Both the position numbers and the translations under genes were made by a program. Of a stretch of DNA of 64,000 nucleotides, positions 10,876 through 22,798 are shown in pieces. Within the stretch, counting starts at the first letter, position 1. Each line of letters starts with the position of its first letter. This stretch comes from Stenogyne calaminthoides (taxonomy: Eukaryota; Streptophyta; Magnoliopsida; Lamiales; Lamiaceae). The notes beneath the pieces were generated by a model. That model was not told where the DNA came from. It saw only the letters and a list, made by a program, of their open reading frames with translations, and ran no database searches. The DNA lies in contig JBBCBC010000001.1 in NCBI GenBank assembly GCA_037126765.1, forward strand, positions 27,946,804 through 28,010,803, in the 5' to 3' direction.

Positions 10876-12580
10876 TGTTGGTCCCGGTGAAAAACCCATG
10901 AAATGCGGAAAAATCATGTAATGCATATAAAACAGGGGTGAAGGAATAGTGATTCCAAATTTTTTGCTTTTAAATCTATGTGATGTGTTTTGCTTATAAT
11001 TGAATGCATATGACAAGTAAGAACATAAAGCAATAAAGAACACATCAAAGTATAGTGGTTCTGAGACTCAAGCTCCTACATTCACTCTCCCTTATCCTAG
11101 GGAAATTCCTTCAAATGGGACTTATCACCCTCCACGAGATCGCCTATAAGCTTTCTGACTATCCAAGATAGTTTACTCACTTCTTCTACATTTGAGTTTT
11201 CTGGCTGACTACTCTGCAGCTTACTTACTCAAACACACACAAGCTTTCTGACTATCTAAAATAGTTTACTCACCTCTTCTCTAGAGTTTTCTGGCTGACT
11301 ACTCTGCAGCTTACTCACTCTTTACAACTCCAACAATCATACACAAACTACCAAACAATAGGGTTTGAGTTTGGTTGGTGTCTCAAACTAGGTTGAGATT
11401 TTCCCTTACAATGGTTTAACCTTTATGCTAAGGTTTGGAAAATCTCTCTAAGCTTAGGATATATCATTGGTTGCTTAGATTGGGTTTAGAACACTCTTGA
11501 ATATATTTTGGATATCTACAGATTTGTGTTCTATGGTGGGAATGCTTGAATATATGGCTCTTAGCTCTATAGCATTTTTCCACACTTAATTTGATGGAAG
11601 AGCTTGTATTTATAGTGTGGATTTGAATGTTACCGTTGGAGAGAATCACATTCAAATCCATACTATTCTGTAATTTCTGCAGCTTTTTCAGGCTGGTTGT
11701 CTTCCTCTCATTGGTCCACGTCAGCTTAATCTAACGGCTATATTCTTCAGGATCTTCTGAGTCTTCAGGGTTCTCTGAGTCTTCAGGATTCTTCTGAGTC
11801 TTCAGGATTCTTCTGAGTCTTCAGGATTCTCTGAGTCTTCAGGGTCTTTCTCTGAGTCTTCAGGATTCTTCTGAGTCTTCAGGATACTTTTACTCAGGAT
11901 TCTTGATTCAAAGAGACTTCTCTTGGGACCTTATCGTCGATCGTATATCTTGAGTTCAAACTCTTGACTTCGGACATCGACCCTCAAGTCACTAAGATTT
12001 CGAGCTATCGATCATCGATGGCGTTACGATTCTCGATGAACATGACTTCAGATGACTTGTCTTCTGAGGACATTAGATCAGGTGACTTCTGGTTTCTGAT
12101 TTCTTCTCGCCTGATCAGATCAGTATAGCATCAAGTCAGTATATCAGGTTAGTTGCATCAGGTTTTCTTATCTGATCTTGATCACGTCTGATCTCGATCA
12201 GTCTCATCTGCTCCTCTTCTGATCAGCAACATCCTCTTCTGATCTGGTCATTTGATCTGGTCTTCTGATCATCTGGTCAGCTTATCTTTTCTGGTCCATC
12301 TGATCAGGTAACTTCTGTTTCTTCTGATCAGCTGGCTTAGCTTTTCTTTTCTTCTAATTTTGCTCAGCTCATCAGTTAACTCCGAAACTCATCTTACTCA
12401 TCTAATCTCGATCAGTCTTGTCTGCAGCCTCGTCTGATCTCGATCATCTACTTCTGATTTCGTGAGTTCCCCCTCAACTTGTTCTCTCATTCCCCCTCAA
12501 CTTGTTATCTGTAAGTTAGCTTGAATAACACAAGTTGATAATGTTTTGGCATAATTTATCAAAACTAAAATATCCCAACA
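10876..12580 (-). repeat. 5' LTR of the LTR-only element (right copy)
   Basis: 1705 bases, collinear with the left LTR and nearly identical over the first 700 bases, so the insertion is young. The GAGTCTTCAGGATTCTT minisatellite is at about 11755-11890. Confidence 0.9.
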
Positions 12581-12585
12581 CCAAC

Positions 12586-13041
12586 ATAGATCAAAGCAAT
12601 AAATATTAATTACACACAATCATATTTAAGTGACAGAGATTAAGAAATCAACAACCACTGAGGTCTAATTCTTCATCCCATAAGTCAGTACGGAAGAATT
12701 TATCCTCTTTGTAGGTCCGCTTCAGCGCATCACGATGCACTAGTGTAATCTCTTGGTCAAGAAAAGTCAATCTTAGCTTTACACATCAACCTCTACCAAT
12801 GGACTCCATCTAGGTTGTGAAGATGTACTTATTTACAAGGAATTGTTAATGTGATCTTCTGTGATCGGGTATCACCACATTAACTACAATGCAATATATA
12901 CTAATATTGAACGGTTTGCAATAAATAAATAACATTCATTCATATTTAAAGCAACAGTGATAAAAGTTTTATTCTCAATAAATAAGAGTAAATTAGTCTG
13001 TTATACAAAGTAAAAGCATACTTTTATGTATAACCCCAACA
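12586..13041 (-). repeat. Copia LTR fragment, minus strand, second part
   Basis: It continues the LTR interrupted at 9007; joined across the duplication the two read through like the + copy at 15040-15250. It ends at CCCCAACA, the reversed LTR start, directly next to a reversed polypurine tract (ATCTCCCACTTATACTC). Confidence 0.85.
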
Positions 13042-13876
13042 ATCTCCCACTTATACTCAAAGTCTGCTTTTAAGTATACTACAACACGTCACATGTCCTA
13101 CACATGTTCCTAATATTTCTCCCACTTATACTCAAAGAAACTTGGTGACACACTTGACAACCATTCCTTTCACATGTCTCTCGAATGTATTTTGAGAGGC
13201 AAACACTTTGTGAAAAGATTAACTATGTTATCTTCTGATGCGATCTTAGCCACCGCTTCCTCTCCTCTCTTAACGATTTCTCGTATAAGATGATATTTTC
13301 TTTCAATGTGTTTGTTGGCCTTGTGGGCTCTTGGTTCCCTTGAATTTGCAACTGCCTCCAGTAGATATTGCTGGGCAAATTCGGAACTATATCCAAGTTC
13401 ATTAAAAAATTCTTGAGTCAAACCGCTTCCTTCACTGCGTCACAAGCAGCTACTTACTCGGCTTCCATGGTTGAGTCAGTGATGCATTTATGCTTCACAC
13501 TCCTCCATGTCATGGCTACACTTCCCAAACTAAACACATTACCTGAGGTAGATATTCAAAAATCTATATCTGATTGGAAATCTGAGTCCGTGTATCTCAT
13601 AAGGATTAGACCGTTTGTTTGATAAACCAACATTCTATCCCGAGTTCTCTTCAGATGCCTCAGAATATTTTTTATCTGCAGTCTAATGTTTTTCCCTGAG
13701 TTACTCTGATATTTTGTTACCATGCAAACAATAAAACAAATATTTAGTCTCGTGCACAACATTGCATACATAAGGCTTCCTACTGCCGAAGCGTACGGAA
13801 TGTCTCTCATGTCATCTATCTCTTTTTGTGTCTTTGGGACACATTTCTTTCGATAGATGGATTCCATGCCTAAAAG
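13042..13876 (-). pseudogene. Copia RNase H and RT C-terminal fragment, minus strand
   Basis: Read on minus, 13867-13556 gives ESIYRKKCVPKTQKEIDD, then GSLMYAMLCTR, and 13421-13170 gives ANSREPRAHKANKHIERKYH, all collinear with the + copy at 17267-18000. The adjoining LTR makes it the 3' end of a minus-strand element. The middle (13422-13555) is frameshifted, and the catalytic TMEAEYVA region is broken. It stops abruptly at about 13876, where a plus-strand integrase of the same family begins. Confidence 0.82.
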
Positions 13877-13878
13877 TA

Positions 13879-14196
13879 TTGTATCCTAGTTGACTGCGCC
13901 CGGTACCCCTCAACAGTATGTGGTCCAATGTCATTCAAATTAAAAGGAGGTTATGAGTATTTCGTTACTTTTATCGATGATTACTTAAGATATGGATACA
14001 TTTTCCTTATGAAGCATAAGTCCGAGACCTTTGATAAGTTCAAAGAATTTAAGGCTGAAGCAGAAAAACATAGGGAAACGTGTATCAAGTTTCTACGATC
14101 TGATCGTGGAGGTGAATACCTCAGCAATAATTTTTTAAACTACTTGACACATGAAGGGCTTGTATCCTAGTTGACTGCGCTCGGTACCCCTCAACA
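13879..14196 (+). repeat. 37-bp direct repeat flanking an integrase segment
   Basis: 13879-13915 and 14160-14196 are the same 37 bases with one mismatch. The second copy is in its proper integrase place (LVS-LTA-GTPQQNG); the first sits at the strand switch, fused to upstream integrase sequence. This suggests a template switch or homology-mediated join. Confidence 0.8.
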
Positions 14197-14785
14197 AAAT
14201 GGGGTTGCAAAATGAAGAAACTGAACTCTTTTAGAAATGATCAGATCAATGATGAGTTATTCGGATCTTTCCAAGTCATTTTGGGGTCAAGCCTTGGAAA
14301 CAACAGCTTTTATTCTAAACTTGGTATCATCCAAATTGATTCCTAAAACCCCGAAAGAATTGTGGACCAGACGCAAGCTCAGTTTGAAACACATAAGAAT
14401 CTGGGTGTGTCTAACATACGTGTTGGACAAGGAAGCCGGTAAGTTGGATCCACATTCAGTATTAAGGCTGTTTATAGGATATCCCGAAGGAACGAAAGGG
14501 TGTATGTTCTATGGCCCCAAGGATCAAAGAGTTTTAATAAGTACACACTTTAGATTCTTGGAAGAAGACTATATGAATAATAGGAAGCCCAATAGTGAGA
14601 TTACCTTAGATGAATTAAACGGGCCAACTCCTATAGCAACTATACAAGTTGACATACCAAGTGTCACACCTACACAACCAGAACCTTGTCGTAGTGGGAG
14701 GGTTTTCAGACAACCCGAATGATTCTTGGGGATAGGAGAGTCTTCGGACATGGTCCTCGGTGACAAGAAATCAGACCCCTGGTTC
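13916..14785 (+). pseudogene. Copia integrase fragment
   Basis: 13928-14170 reads GGYEYFVTFIDDYLRYGYIF and FLRSDRGGEYLSNNF, with the second catalytic Asp intact. The first Asp is missing because the fragment starts downstream of it. After a TAG in LVS-LTA the frame gives GTPQQNGVA with AERRN changed to AK-stop-RN, so the catalytic Glu is lost. 14237-14722 carries the integrase C-terminal part (SFWGQALETTAFILN; SGRVFRQPE). It is split from the RT by the solo LTR at 14786. No gag or protease is found for this copy. Confidence 0.82.
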
Positions 14786-16469
14786 TGTTAGGGTCATACG
14801 TGAAAGTGTGCTTTTACGTATGTATAACAGACTAATCTACTCTTATTTACTGAGAATAAATCTTTTATTGCAGTTGCTTTAAATATGAATGAATGTTATT
14901 TATTTATTGTAAATCGTTCAATATTAGTAGATATTGCATTGTAGTTAATGTGGTGATACTAGATCACAAAAGATCACATTAACAATTCCTTGTAAATAAC
15001 TACATCTGTACAACCTAGATGGAATTGAACACTCCGTTGGTATAGGTTGATGTGTAAATCTCAGATTGGTTTGTCTTGACCAAGAGATTACACTAGTGCA
15101 TTGTGATGCGCTGAAGCGGACCTACAGAGAGGATAATTCCTTCCGTACTAACTTACGAGATGGAGAATTAGACCTCAATGGTTGTTGGTTTCTTAATCTC
15201 TGTCCCTTGAATAGGATTGTGAGTGATTAATATTTATTGCTTTGATCTATGTTAGGTTTAGAATCAAATTGCGATTCTATACTTTATATTTTGAGCAATA
15301 TTATTAATTACATGACAATTGCTAAGATTTAACATAGAGAAACATGTGCGAGGAGAGTCTCGTTTGATTTGTCCCCTTGGTGGGCTTAGAAGTTTTATTA
15401 TACTAAATCTTGCAAGTGGAATTCGTTTCTGGTATGGATAATAATGTTGAGTTGACCTTACACCAAGGAAAAAAATATTAATTAATTTAAAGCGTTCAGT
15501 GACTTGATTAATTAATGGACAAAATAATCTTAAACACGAAAAATAATAACCGGGAGCCATATTATCGTAATATGGATTAAGATGGATAGTTCAATATTAA
15601 TTTTATAGTGAAATAAATTAATATTAATGGGCTGAATAATATTGTGGCTCAATATTGGAATTCAGAGCCCATTAGAATGTCTAATCTTAATTCTCCTAAA
15701 GGCCCCTCAAGTAGCCCAACATGAGTCCATTAATGAAAAGGCGCTTAAACTAAAAGAAAATATTTGTTGCCTAATTTTTCTATTTTTTCAAAAATTATGT
15801 AGGAAAAGAAGAGAAAAGATTTTCTTAATTTTTTTGAAAAGATTCTATGGAAAAAGATAAGTATTCTTGGAATACAAGATTATCTCATAAATTCAAGAAA
15901 TCCAAATCTTGATTCTTTTTCCTTGTTAATTTCGAAATCACTTGTAATAAAGAGGAGGAGATTTTGTTGGGAGATATATATGAAAAATGGAATATATGAG
16001 ATATATCCAAGATTGAATCTTGAGAAGATACAAGGAAATTTCACATATCCCATATTTTGCTCAAAAATTTATCCCCCTCTAGTATTATAAATAGGGGATG
16101 AATTTTTCATCCCCAACACAATTCCAATCTTGAAAAAAATTAGAAATCCACAAAGGTGATGCAACATATTTTTTCTTTACTCATTTATTAAAATTGTTCG
16201 TGAACATCCTACCACCGAATAGTCGAACAAGGACTCGGGAAATACTTGAAAAGATATTTTGGGTTGATCCATCGTCTAAACGGTTGTCTCTTCACGAGAT
16301 ACGTTTTACATAAACTCCTAGTTCCGCATGTGTAGGACTTTATGTGAAATTACTTGTACGCATGTTATTGTTGTGATTATTATTTGAATTAATAGGATTA
16401 ATTCATGCTAGTAATAATTATTTATTTAAATTACACCTCAAATAGATCCAGGCACACAATTTCCCAACA
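14786..16469 (+). mobile_element. Solo copia LTR inserted in a copia pol gene
   Basis: It begins TGTTAGGG and ends CCCAACA (1684 bases). The copia pol frame continues on both sides (DPWF before, SYNEAIQDKDADSW after). Flanks are GGTTC (14781-14785) and GGTCC (16470-16474), a 5-bp duplication with one difference. A TATAAATA box lies at 16086-16093. No internal sequence remains, so LTR-LTR recombination is the likely origin. Confidence 0.87.
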
Positions 16470-18106
16470 GGTCCTACAACGAGGCAATCCAAGACAAGGA
16501 TGCGGATTCTTGGAAAACAGCAATGGAAGCTGAAAAGGGTTCTATGGATCATAATCAAGTATGAGAGCTAGTCGAACCACTTAATGGGGTAAAACCCATT
16601 GGACATAAGTGGGTTTACAAGAGAAAAAGAGGACCGGACGTGATGCTTGAAACTTTCAAGGCAAGACTTGTGGCAAAAGGATACACTTAGAAAGAATTGC
16701 CGGTAGCTATGCTTAGTCTATCAGTATTCTCTTGTCGATAGCTGCACATCTAGATTTTGAGATCTGACAGATGGATGTCAAGAGAGCTTTCCTCAATGGA
16801 AGTCTTGAAGAAGAAATCTATATGCGACAACCCAAAGGCTTCATTGCAAAAGGCCAAGAACACCTAGTATGTAAGCTTAAGAAGTCCATTTAAGAACTTA
16901 AGCAAGCATCCCGTGCTTGGAACTAATGTTTTGATCAGGTTATAAAATTTTACGGTTTTGATCAAAACGAGTTCAAGAGTTGTGTGTATAAAAAGTGTGT
17001 CAGAACTGCTTTGGTATTCTTAGTACTATACGTAGACGACATCCTGCTCATCGGAGATGATGTAAAGGTGTTGTCAGACGTAACGGTATGGCTATCAAAT
17101 CAGTTTGATATAAAGGACTTAGGAGAAGCCGGTCACATCCTTGGGATCAAGATAACTCGAAATCACAAGAAAAGGATGATAGGCTTGTCGCAAACTTCAT
17201 ACATAGATACTATTTTGAAGCGATTCAGCTTGCAGGATTCCAAGGAAGGTTTCCTAACTTTTAGGCATGGAATCCATCTATCGAAAGAGATGTGTCCCAA
17301 GACACAGAATGAGATAGATGACATGAGGGGCATTCCATATGCGTCGACAGCTGGAAGTCTCATGTATGCAATGTTGTGCACGAGGCCATATATTTACTTT
17401 GTCATAGGCATGGTAGCAAGATATCAGAGTAACCCGAGAAAAGAACACTGGACTGCTGTTAAAAACATTCTGATGTATCTAAAAAGAACTCGAGATAGAA
17501 TGTTGGTTTATCAGCCATACAGTCTAATCCCATAGGGATACACGGACTCAGATTTCTAGTCGGACATAGATTCTAGAAAATCTACCTTGGGTAGTGTGTT
17601 TTGTCTGGGAGGTGCAATCGTGACATGGAGAAGCGTTAAGCAGAAATGGATCATAGGTTCTACCATGGAAGCCGAATATGTAGCTGTTTGTGAAGCAGCG
17701 AAAGAAGCGGTTTGGCTCAAGAACTTCTTAGTTGACTTGGACGTAGTTTCGAATTTGCCCAACACTATTACTATCTATTGTGATAATGTCGGAACAGTTG
17801 CAAATTCAAGGGAACCAAGAGCCCACAAAGCCAGCAAACACATTGAAAGAAAGTATCATCTTATATGAGAAATCGTTAAGAGAGCAGATATAGAGGTGGC
17901 AAAGATTGCATCTGCGGATAACCTAGCAGATCCATTCACAAATGGTCTGCCTCAAAATACATTCGAGAGACATGTGGAAGGAATGGGTGTCAAGTGCGTT
18001 GTCAATCTGCTTTTAGTATAAGTGGGAGAAATGTTATTAGGTTCATATAGGACATGTGACGTGTTGTAGTATACTTAAAAGCAGACTTTGAGTATAAGTG
18101 GGAGAT
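16470..18106 (+). pseudogene. Copia reverse transcriptase and RNase H, decayed
   Basis: The sequence resumes with IGHKWVYKRKRG and ARLVAKGYT, then QMDVKRAFLNGSLEEEIYM, and 16984-17535 holds the catalytic YVDDILLIG. RNase H follows: YTDSDF, STMEAEYVAVCEAAKEAVW at about 17665-17720, CDNVGTVANSREPRAHKASK, and LADPFTNGLPQ. In-frame stops occur near 16562, 16689, 16890, 17533, 17558 and 17865. The 3' end has a GTATAAGTGGGAGAT polypurine tract directly before the LTR. Motifs fit the Tork/TAR side of copia, but the lineage is not certain. Confidence 0.87.
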
Positions 18107-18363
18107 TGTTGGGGTTATAAGTGAAAGTATGCTTTTATTTTGTATAACAGACTGAATTTATCACTTATTTACTGAGCATAAATCTTATTATCATTGTTGC
18201 TTTAAATTTGAATAAATGTTATTTATTTATTGCAAATGGTTCAATATTAGTACATATTGCATTATAGTTAATGTGGTGATACCCGATTACAGAAGATCAC
18301 ATTAACAGTTCCTTGTAAATAAGTATATCTCACAACCTAGATGGAATTGAACAATCCATTGGA
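18107..18363 (+). repeat. Truncated 3' LTR of the copia element
   Basis: TGTTGGGGTTATAAGTG follows the polypurine tract and is collinear with 14786-15045. It ends abruptly at about 18363, where minus-strand pol sequence starts. Confidence 0.82.
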
Positions 18364-18654
18364 TGTGACCGGCTTCCCCTAAGTCCTTCATATCAAACTG
18401 TTTTGAGAGTCATACCCTTACGTCTGACAACACCTTTACATTATCTCCAATGAGCAAAATGTCGTCTACGTAGAGTACCAAGAATACCAAGACAGTTCCG
18501 ACACACTTTCTATATATACAACTCTCGAACTCGTTTTGATCAAAACCGTAAGATTTTATAACCTGATCGAAACATTAATTCCAAGCTCGGGATGCTTGCT
18601 TCAGTTCGTAGATGGATTTCTTAAGCTTGCAAACGAGATGCTCTTGGCCTAATC
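18364..18654 (-). pseudogene. Copia reverse transcriptase fragment, minus strand
   Basis: Its reverse complement matches the + RT region around 16845-17130 (HLVCKLKKSIYELKQASRAW, and the YVDDILLIG site). It is only about 290 bases, joined at both ends to LTR pieces of the same family. Confidence 0.78.
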
Positions 18655-18686
18655 ATATATTCTATTTTCCATATATATCTCTCAAC
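18655..18686 (-). repeat. Copia LTR fragment, minus strand, left of a solo LTR
   Basis: The 32 bases reverse-match about 15965-15995 of the + LTR. The fragment continues at 20522 on the far side of the solo LTR at 18687-20516. Confidence 0.6.
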
Positions 18687-20516
18687 TGTTGGGATTATAC
18701 TGAAAAGTATGCTTTTACTTTGTATAATCGAAACTGAATTTCCAGACTTATTTACTGAAATAAATTGTTTATCACTAATGCTTTAAATATGATTGAATGT
18801 TATATATATTTACTGCATAACTGTTCAATAATTCGTACGTGTTACACTGTAGTTAATTTAGTGATACCCGATCACAGAAGATTAAATTAACAAATTCCCT
18901 TGTAACTAAAAAAACGCCATTCACGACCTAGATGGAAATGAACAACCATCGCGAAAGGTTGAGGTGTAAGGCTCGGGATTGGTTTGTCTTGACCAAGAGA
19001 TTACACTAGTGCATGATGATCTTGTTGAATATGACCTCTGGGAGGATAAATTCTTGAGCGAACATGGAAGAATTAGACCTCGATGGTTCGTTGTTTCTTA
19101 ACCCTCGTCCCGAAATAGGATCACGTGGGATCGGAAACTATTGCTTTGACTTATCATGGGTAGCGAATCGAGAGAGATTCAATACGTACTTTATCTTGGG
19201 CAATATTATTGGTCACGTGATTGCTAAGATTTAATACGAAGAAATCGTGTGCAAATGTACGCTTGCTTGATTTGCCCTTGGGAGGTTCATAAGTTTTATC
19301 ATACCAAATCTTGCAAGTGGAATTTGTTTCCCAGATGGATAATAATGTTGAACCGCTCCTCGACCAAGGACAAAAGATATTAATTAATGGAAAGCTATTT
19401 CATGGCTTGAATTAATTAATGGGCTAGATAATCTTAAACACGGGAAATAATGACCGGAGCCATATTGATTTGTAATATGGGTTAAGATGGATAGTCTGAT
19501 ATTAATTATGTAGTGGGATTAATTAATATTTATGGGCTTGAATTATATTGTGGCTCAATATTAGATATTCAAGATCCATTAGAAGGTCCAATCTTAATTC
19601 TCCTAAAGGCCCCCTGAGTAGCCCAACATATAGTCCAATAACTGAAAAGGTGATTAAAATAAAATAAATATTGTTGCTTATATTTCCTCATTAAATTCGA
19701 AAATTATGAATAAAAGAGGGAGAAAGATTTTCTTATGGAATGAAGATATGTATTCTTGGAATACAAGATTATCTCATTAAATTCAAGAAATCTCCCACTT
19801 GGTTATTCATTAAGAGATTTTCGAAATTTTTGGAAAATAGAGGGCAAGAAAGATTTTCTTGATTTTCTTGAAAAGATATTATGGAAGATATGTATTTCTT
19901 GAAATACAAGAATATCTCATAAATTCAAGAAGATCCAAATCTTGGATTCTTGCACCTTAGATTTTTCGAAAATTCTCCATAATAGAGGAGGTGGATTTTT
20001 GTGGAATATTTTAATTATGGGAAAGAGAATATATGGGATATATTCAAGATTTCTTGGCGACCAAGAAAAGTCTTATCCCACATTGAAAAATTCACAAAAT
20101 TTCGTGCCCCTCCTATCCTATAAATAGGGGATGATTAGTTCATTCCCAAGTACAATTCCATGTGCTGGAAATATTAGCAAATCCACATACGTGGTGCAAC
20201 AAAGTTTATTTTTTCCTTTTGTTAATTGTTCGCGAGTATCCTTCCACCGGATTGTCGAGCAAGGGCTAAGGGAATACTTGGGAAGTCCTTTTGGTTAGTC
20301 CGTCCGACCGAAGCCACTGCCATCCCGAGAGGTACGTTCACGTAAACCCGTAGATTCCGCATGCGTAGGTTTTACGTGGCTTTTTATATGCATGATATGT
20401 TGTTGCAATTATTATTTGAATTAATATAGGATTAATTCATGCTAGTAATAATTAATGAATTAAATTTGTATTTAAATATTCACCCCGAATAGATCTGTGC
20501 GAATCATTCCCCAACA
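18687..20516 (+). mobile_element. Solo LTR of a related copia family (1830 bp)
   Basis: It begins TGTTGGGATTAT and ends CCCCAACA, with a perfect 5-bp duplication TCAAC at 18682-18686 and 20517-20521. TATAAATA is at 20119-20126. It is related to, but clearly diverged from, the LTR at 14786. A 60-base piece of the same LTR start recurs at 21510-21570. Confidence 0.92.
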
Positions 20517-20521
20517 TCAAC

Positions 20522-20729
20522 AAAATCTCCTCCTCTTTATTACAAGTGATTTTCGAAATTAACAAGAAAAAAGAATCAAGATTTGGATTTCTTGAATTTA
20601 TGAGATAATCTTGTATTCCAAGAATACTTATCTTTTTTCATAAAATCTTTTCAAAAAAATCAAGAAAATCTTTTCTCTTCTTTTTCCTATACAATTTTCG
20701 AAAAAAATAGGAATAAATTAGAAACCCTA
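20522..20729 (-). repeat. Copia LTR fragment, minus strand, right of a solo LTR
   Basis: It reverse-matches the + LTR at about 15770-15960 and ends near 20729. Confidence 0.75.
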
Positions 20730-21155
20730 GCTTATGATCTTGCTAACAAACTTAACCTATCAAACTGATTTGGGTAAGATTTATTTTTTTTCCAACTTGG
20801 AAATACCCTATTATTTAAGTAGCCTAAAGGTAAAGTATAAATCTCTGCTAAGAAAACTAAGGGATGAACACTTAGAAATATATGTTTGAGTTCTTGTGTT
20901 ATTGCGGAAAATGGCTTGTGTATATGAAGCTTGATAATTTCCGTAACTTTACTCTGAAGAGTTGTTGATTGGGAATTTGATTATGAATTGTTGGTTTGTT
21001 GGTACTTTTCATATAAAAATGAATCTGAACAGGTTATGTCGAGCGTGAAATGATGTTGATGTTATAATGTTATTTTTTTTTAATTATAGCAGACTTACAG
21101 ACTAAATTATATTTACATTCGTATTATGTTGGATTATATAAGGGTTGCCGTGACA
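20730..21155 (+). repeat. Gypsy 5' LTR remnant
   Basis: From about 20960 the sequence is shared with 25020-25719 (TTGATTATGAATTGTTGG; GGATTATATA). It ends in CGTGACA next to a primer site, so it is the end of a 5' LTR, truncated on the left. Confidence 0.7.
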
Positions 21156-21158
21156 GGG

Positions 21159-21170
21159 TGGTATCAGAGC
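21159..21170 (+). other. Primer-binding site of the gypsy remnant
   Basis: A perfect TGGTATCAGAGC three bases after the LTR end. Confidence 0.85.
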
Positions 21171-21824
21171 ACTGTTTGCATCCTGTAGACAGTCTATGTA
21201 CACGAGCTCAAAATTTGGGGGGCCCAGCTATGACAGTAAGTTTTATGTTATATGTTGTGTGCACTTCTTGATTTTCATTTAAGTGAAGTTTTATTTACTA
21301 TGAAATATAAATTCTTCTGTTGTTATTGTTATAGTACTAGGAAGGTGAACAAATAATATTAGTGTATTATAGGGACGTTAGTGCTCGAAAGACTTTCTTT
21401 GTAATGCAAGTTATATTTGGTTTCATAATGAGATTAAATGATTAAATAATTGTTCGTCTTAATTATAAATGTTAATAGTGCATGTTGATAATTAAGGATT
21501 AAATAAGTGTTGGGATTATACTGAAAAATATGCTTTTTACTTTGTATAATCGAAACTGAATTTTCAGACAATGATATATTAGAATTATTTATGATCATGA
21601 CACTTCTAAATCGCATGGACTATACTTGATAAAATACTCACACAAAAAGAAATCTAGAGAACAAAACAAAAAAAAATTAGAGATTACTCTAGTTAGAACC
21701 TAGAGAATCATAAATAGATAACAAAATGAAGTGTGATTGAAAGAGGAGACCTAATGAATTATAGTTATCAAACATATTAATCGAGTGAAATTTTGGGGAC
21801 AAAATTTTTATAAAGATGGGAGGA
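21171..21824 (+). other. Collapsed internal region of the gypsy element
   Basis: Only about 650 bases lie between the primer site and the 3' end of the internal region. No gag or pol motif is found. At 21783-21824 the GGGGACAAAATTTTTATAAAG run and GGGAGGATG polypurine tract resemble the gag-pol end of Del/Tekay chromovirus-type elements. A 60-base copia LTR start is embedded at 21510-21570. Confidence 0.6.
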
Positions 21825-22798
21825 TGTGATACATGAGCCTCTCACTATTTATTAGCCAATATAAAAAATTGTATTTTTTATTTCCAATAATAATATTGTT
21901 TTATAAAATATAATAACAATATAATAATTCTCAAAATTATAAATAATCAAATTATTATTTAAAACTAATAAAAATATTTAACAACAAAATATATAAATAT
22001 AATTTTTATTTAAAATATATTTTTTATATCATATATGATAAAAATAATAAGATCAACGAAAATATAAATATATATCAATATTCAATAATAATAACTCTAT
22101 TATCCATAATTATTGTTATTAAAATAAAATAATATTATTATATCTTTAATAGTACACGTAATAAATATAATAATATTATTATATTTTTATAGTTTACATA
22201 ACAACAATAATCAACAATAATAATATTATTAAGTAATAATATTATCTCCTATAATATTAATAATAATAAATTAAAATAAATTTACACAGTTATATTTCAT
22301 TCCTTACCAATAACAATCATGAGAATGATCATTCCTATGTTATTAAATTCACATTTTCATTTCATTCATAAATTCATTTTATTCAGTCATAATTACATTC
22401 CATCATACCAATTATGCCATAAATAATAATATTAACATTGTTATAATAATGTTGTAATAGAATAAATGAAAGCAAATTATTAAAAAAAAGAAGAAGCAAA
22501 GAATGGAAGGAAGCTTACCCACTAAGCTAATAAAGGCGGTGGATGGTGGATATGTATATATCCCCACGCCTAAGATTTTCGAAATAAGAAGAATGGTAGT
22601 TCGACAAAGAAAGGAAAGAAAAGAAGAAGAAAAAAAGAAAGAGAGGAAGGAAGGGAAGGTCGAGGTAGTAAACGTCAAGGTTGTACAACTATATGGTTGT
22701 ACAACCAATATAGTTGGACTTAATAAGGTGGTTTAAAAGTTCGATGTATTGATACTCTTCTCAATCGAGGTAATTAAGTAGAAATGTATTTTCAATTA

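Larger units (their letters stand above)
9008..12580 (-). mobile_element. LTR-only (TRIM/LARD-like) non-autonomous retrotransposon
   Basis: Two long direct LTRs (9008-10743 and 10876-12580) begin TGTTGGTCCC and end CCCAACA and flank only 132 bases. The flanks carry a perfect 5-bp duplication CCAAC (9003-9007 and 12581-12585), and the host LTR resumes exactly across it. A reversed primer site (complement of TGGTATCAGAGC) next to the right LTR and a reversed polypurine tract next to the left LTR show a minus-strand element. It has no coding capacity and must use another element's proteins. Solo or partial relatives are at 35809-37558 and 53432-55361. Confidence 0.92.

Noticed and set aside
19942..20127. 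A 61-codon gene in the solo LTR
   Set aside because: It covers the LTR promoter region including the TATA box and has no counterpart in related LTRs.
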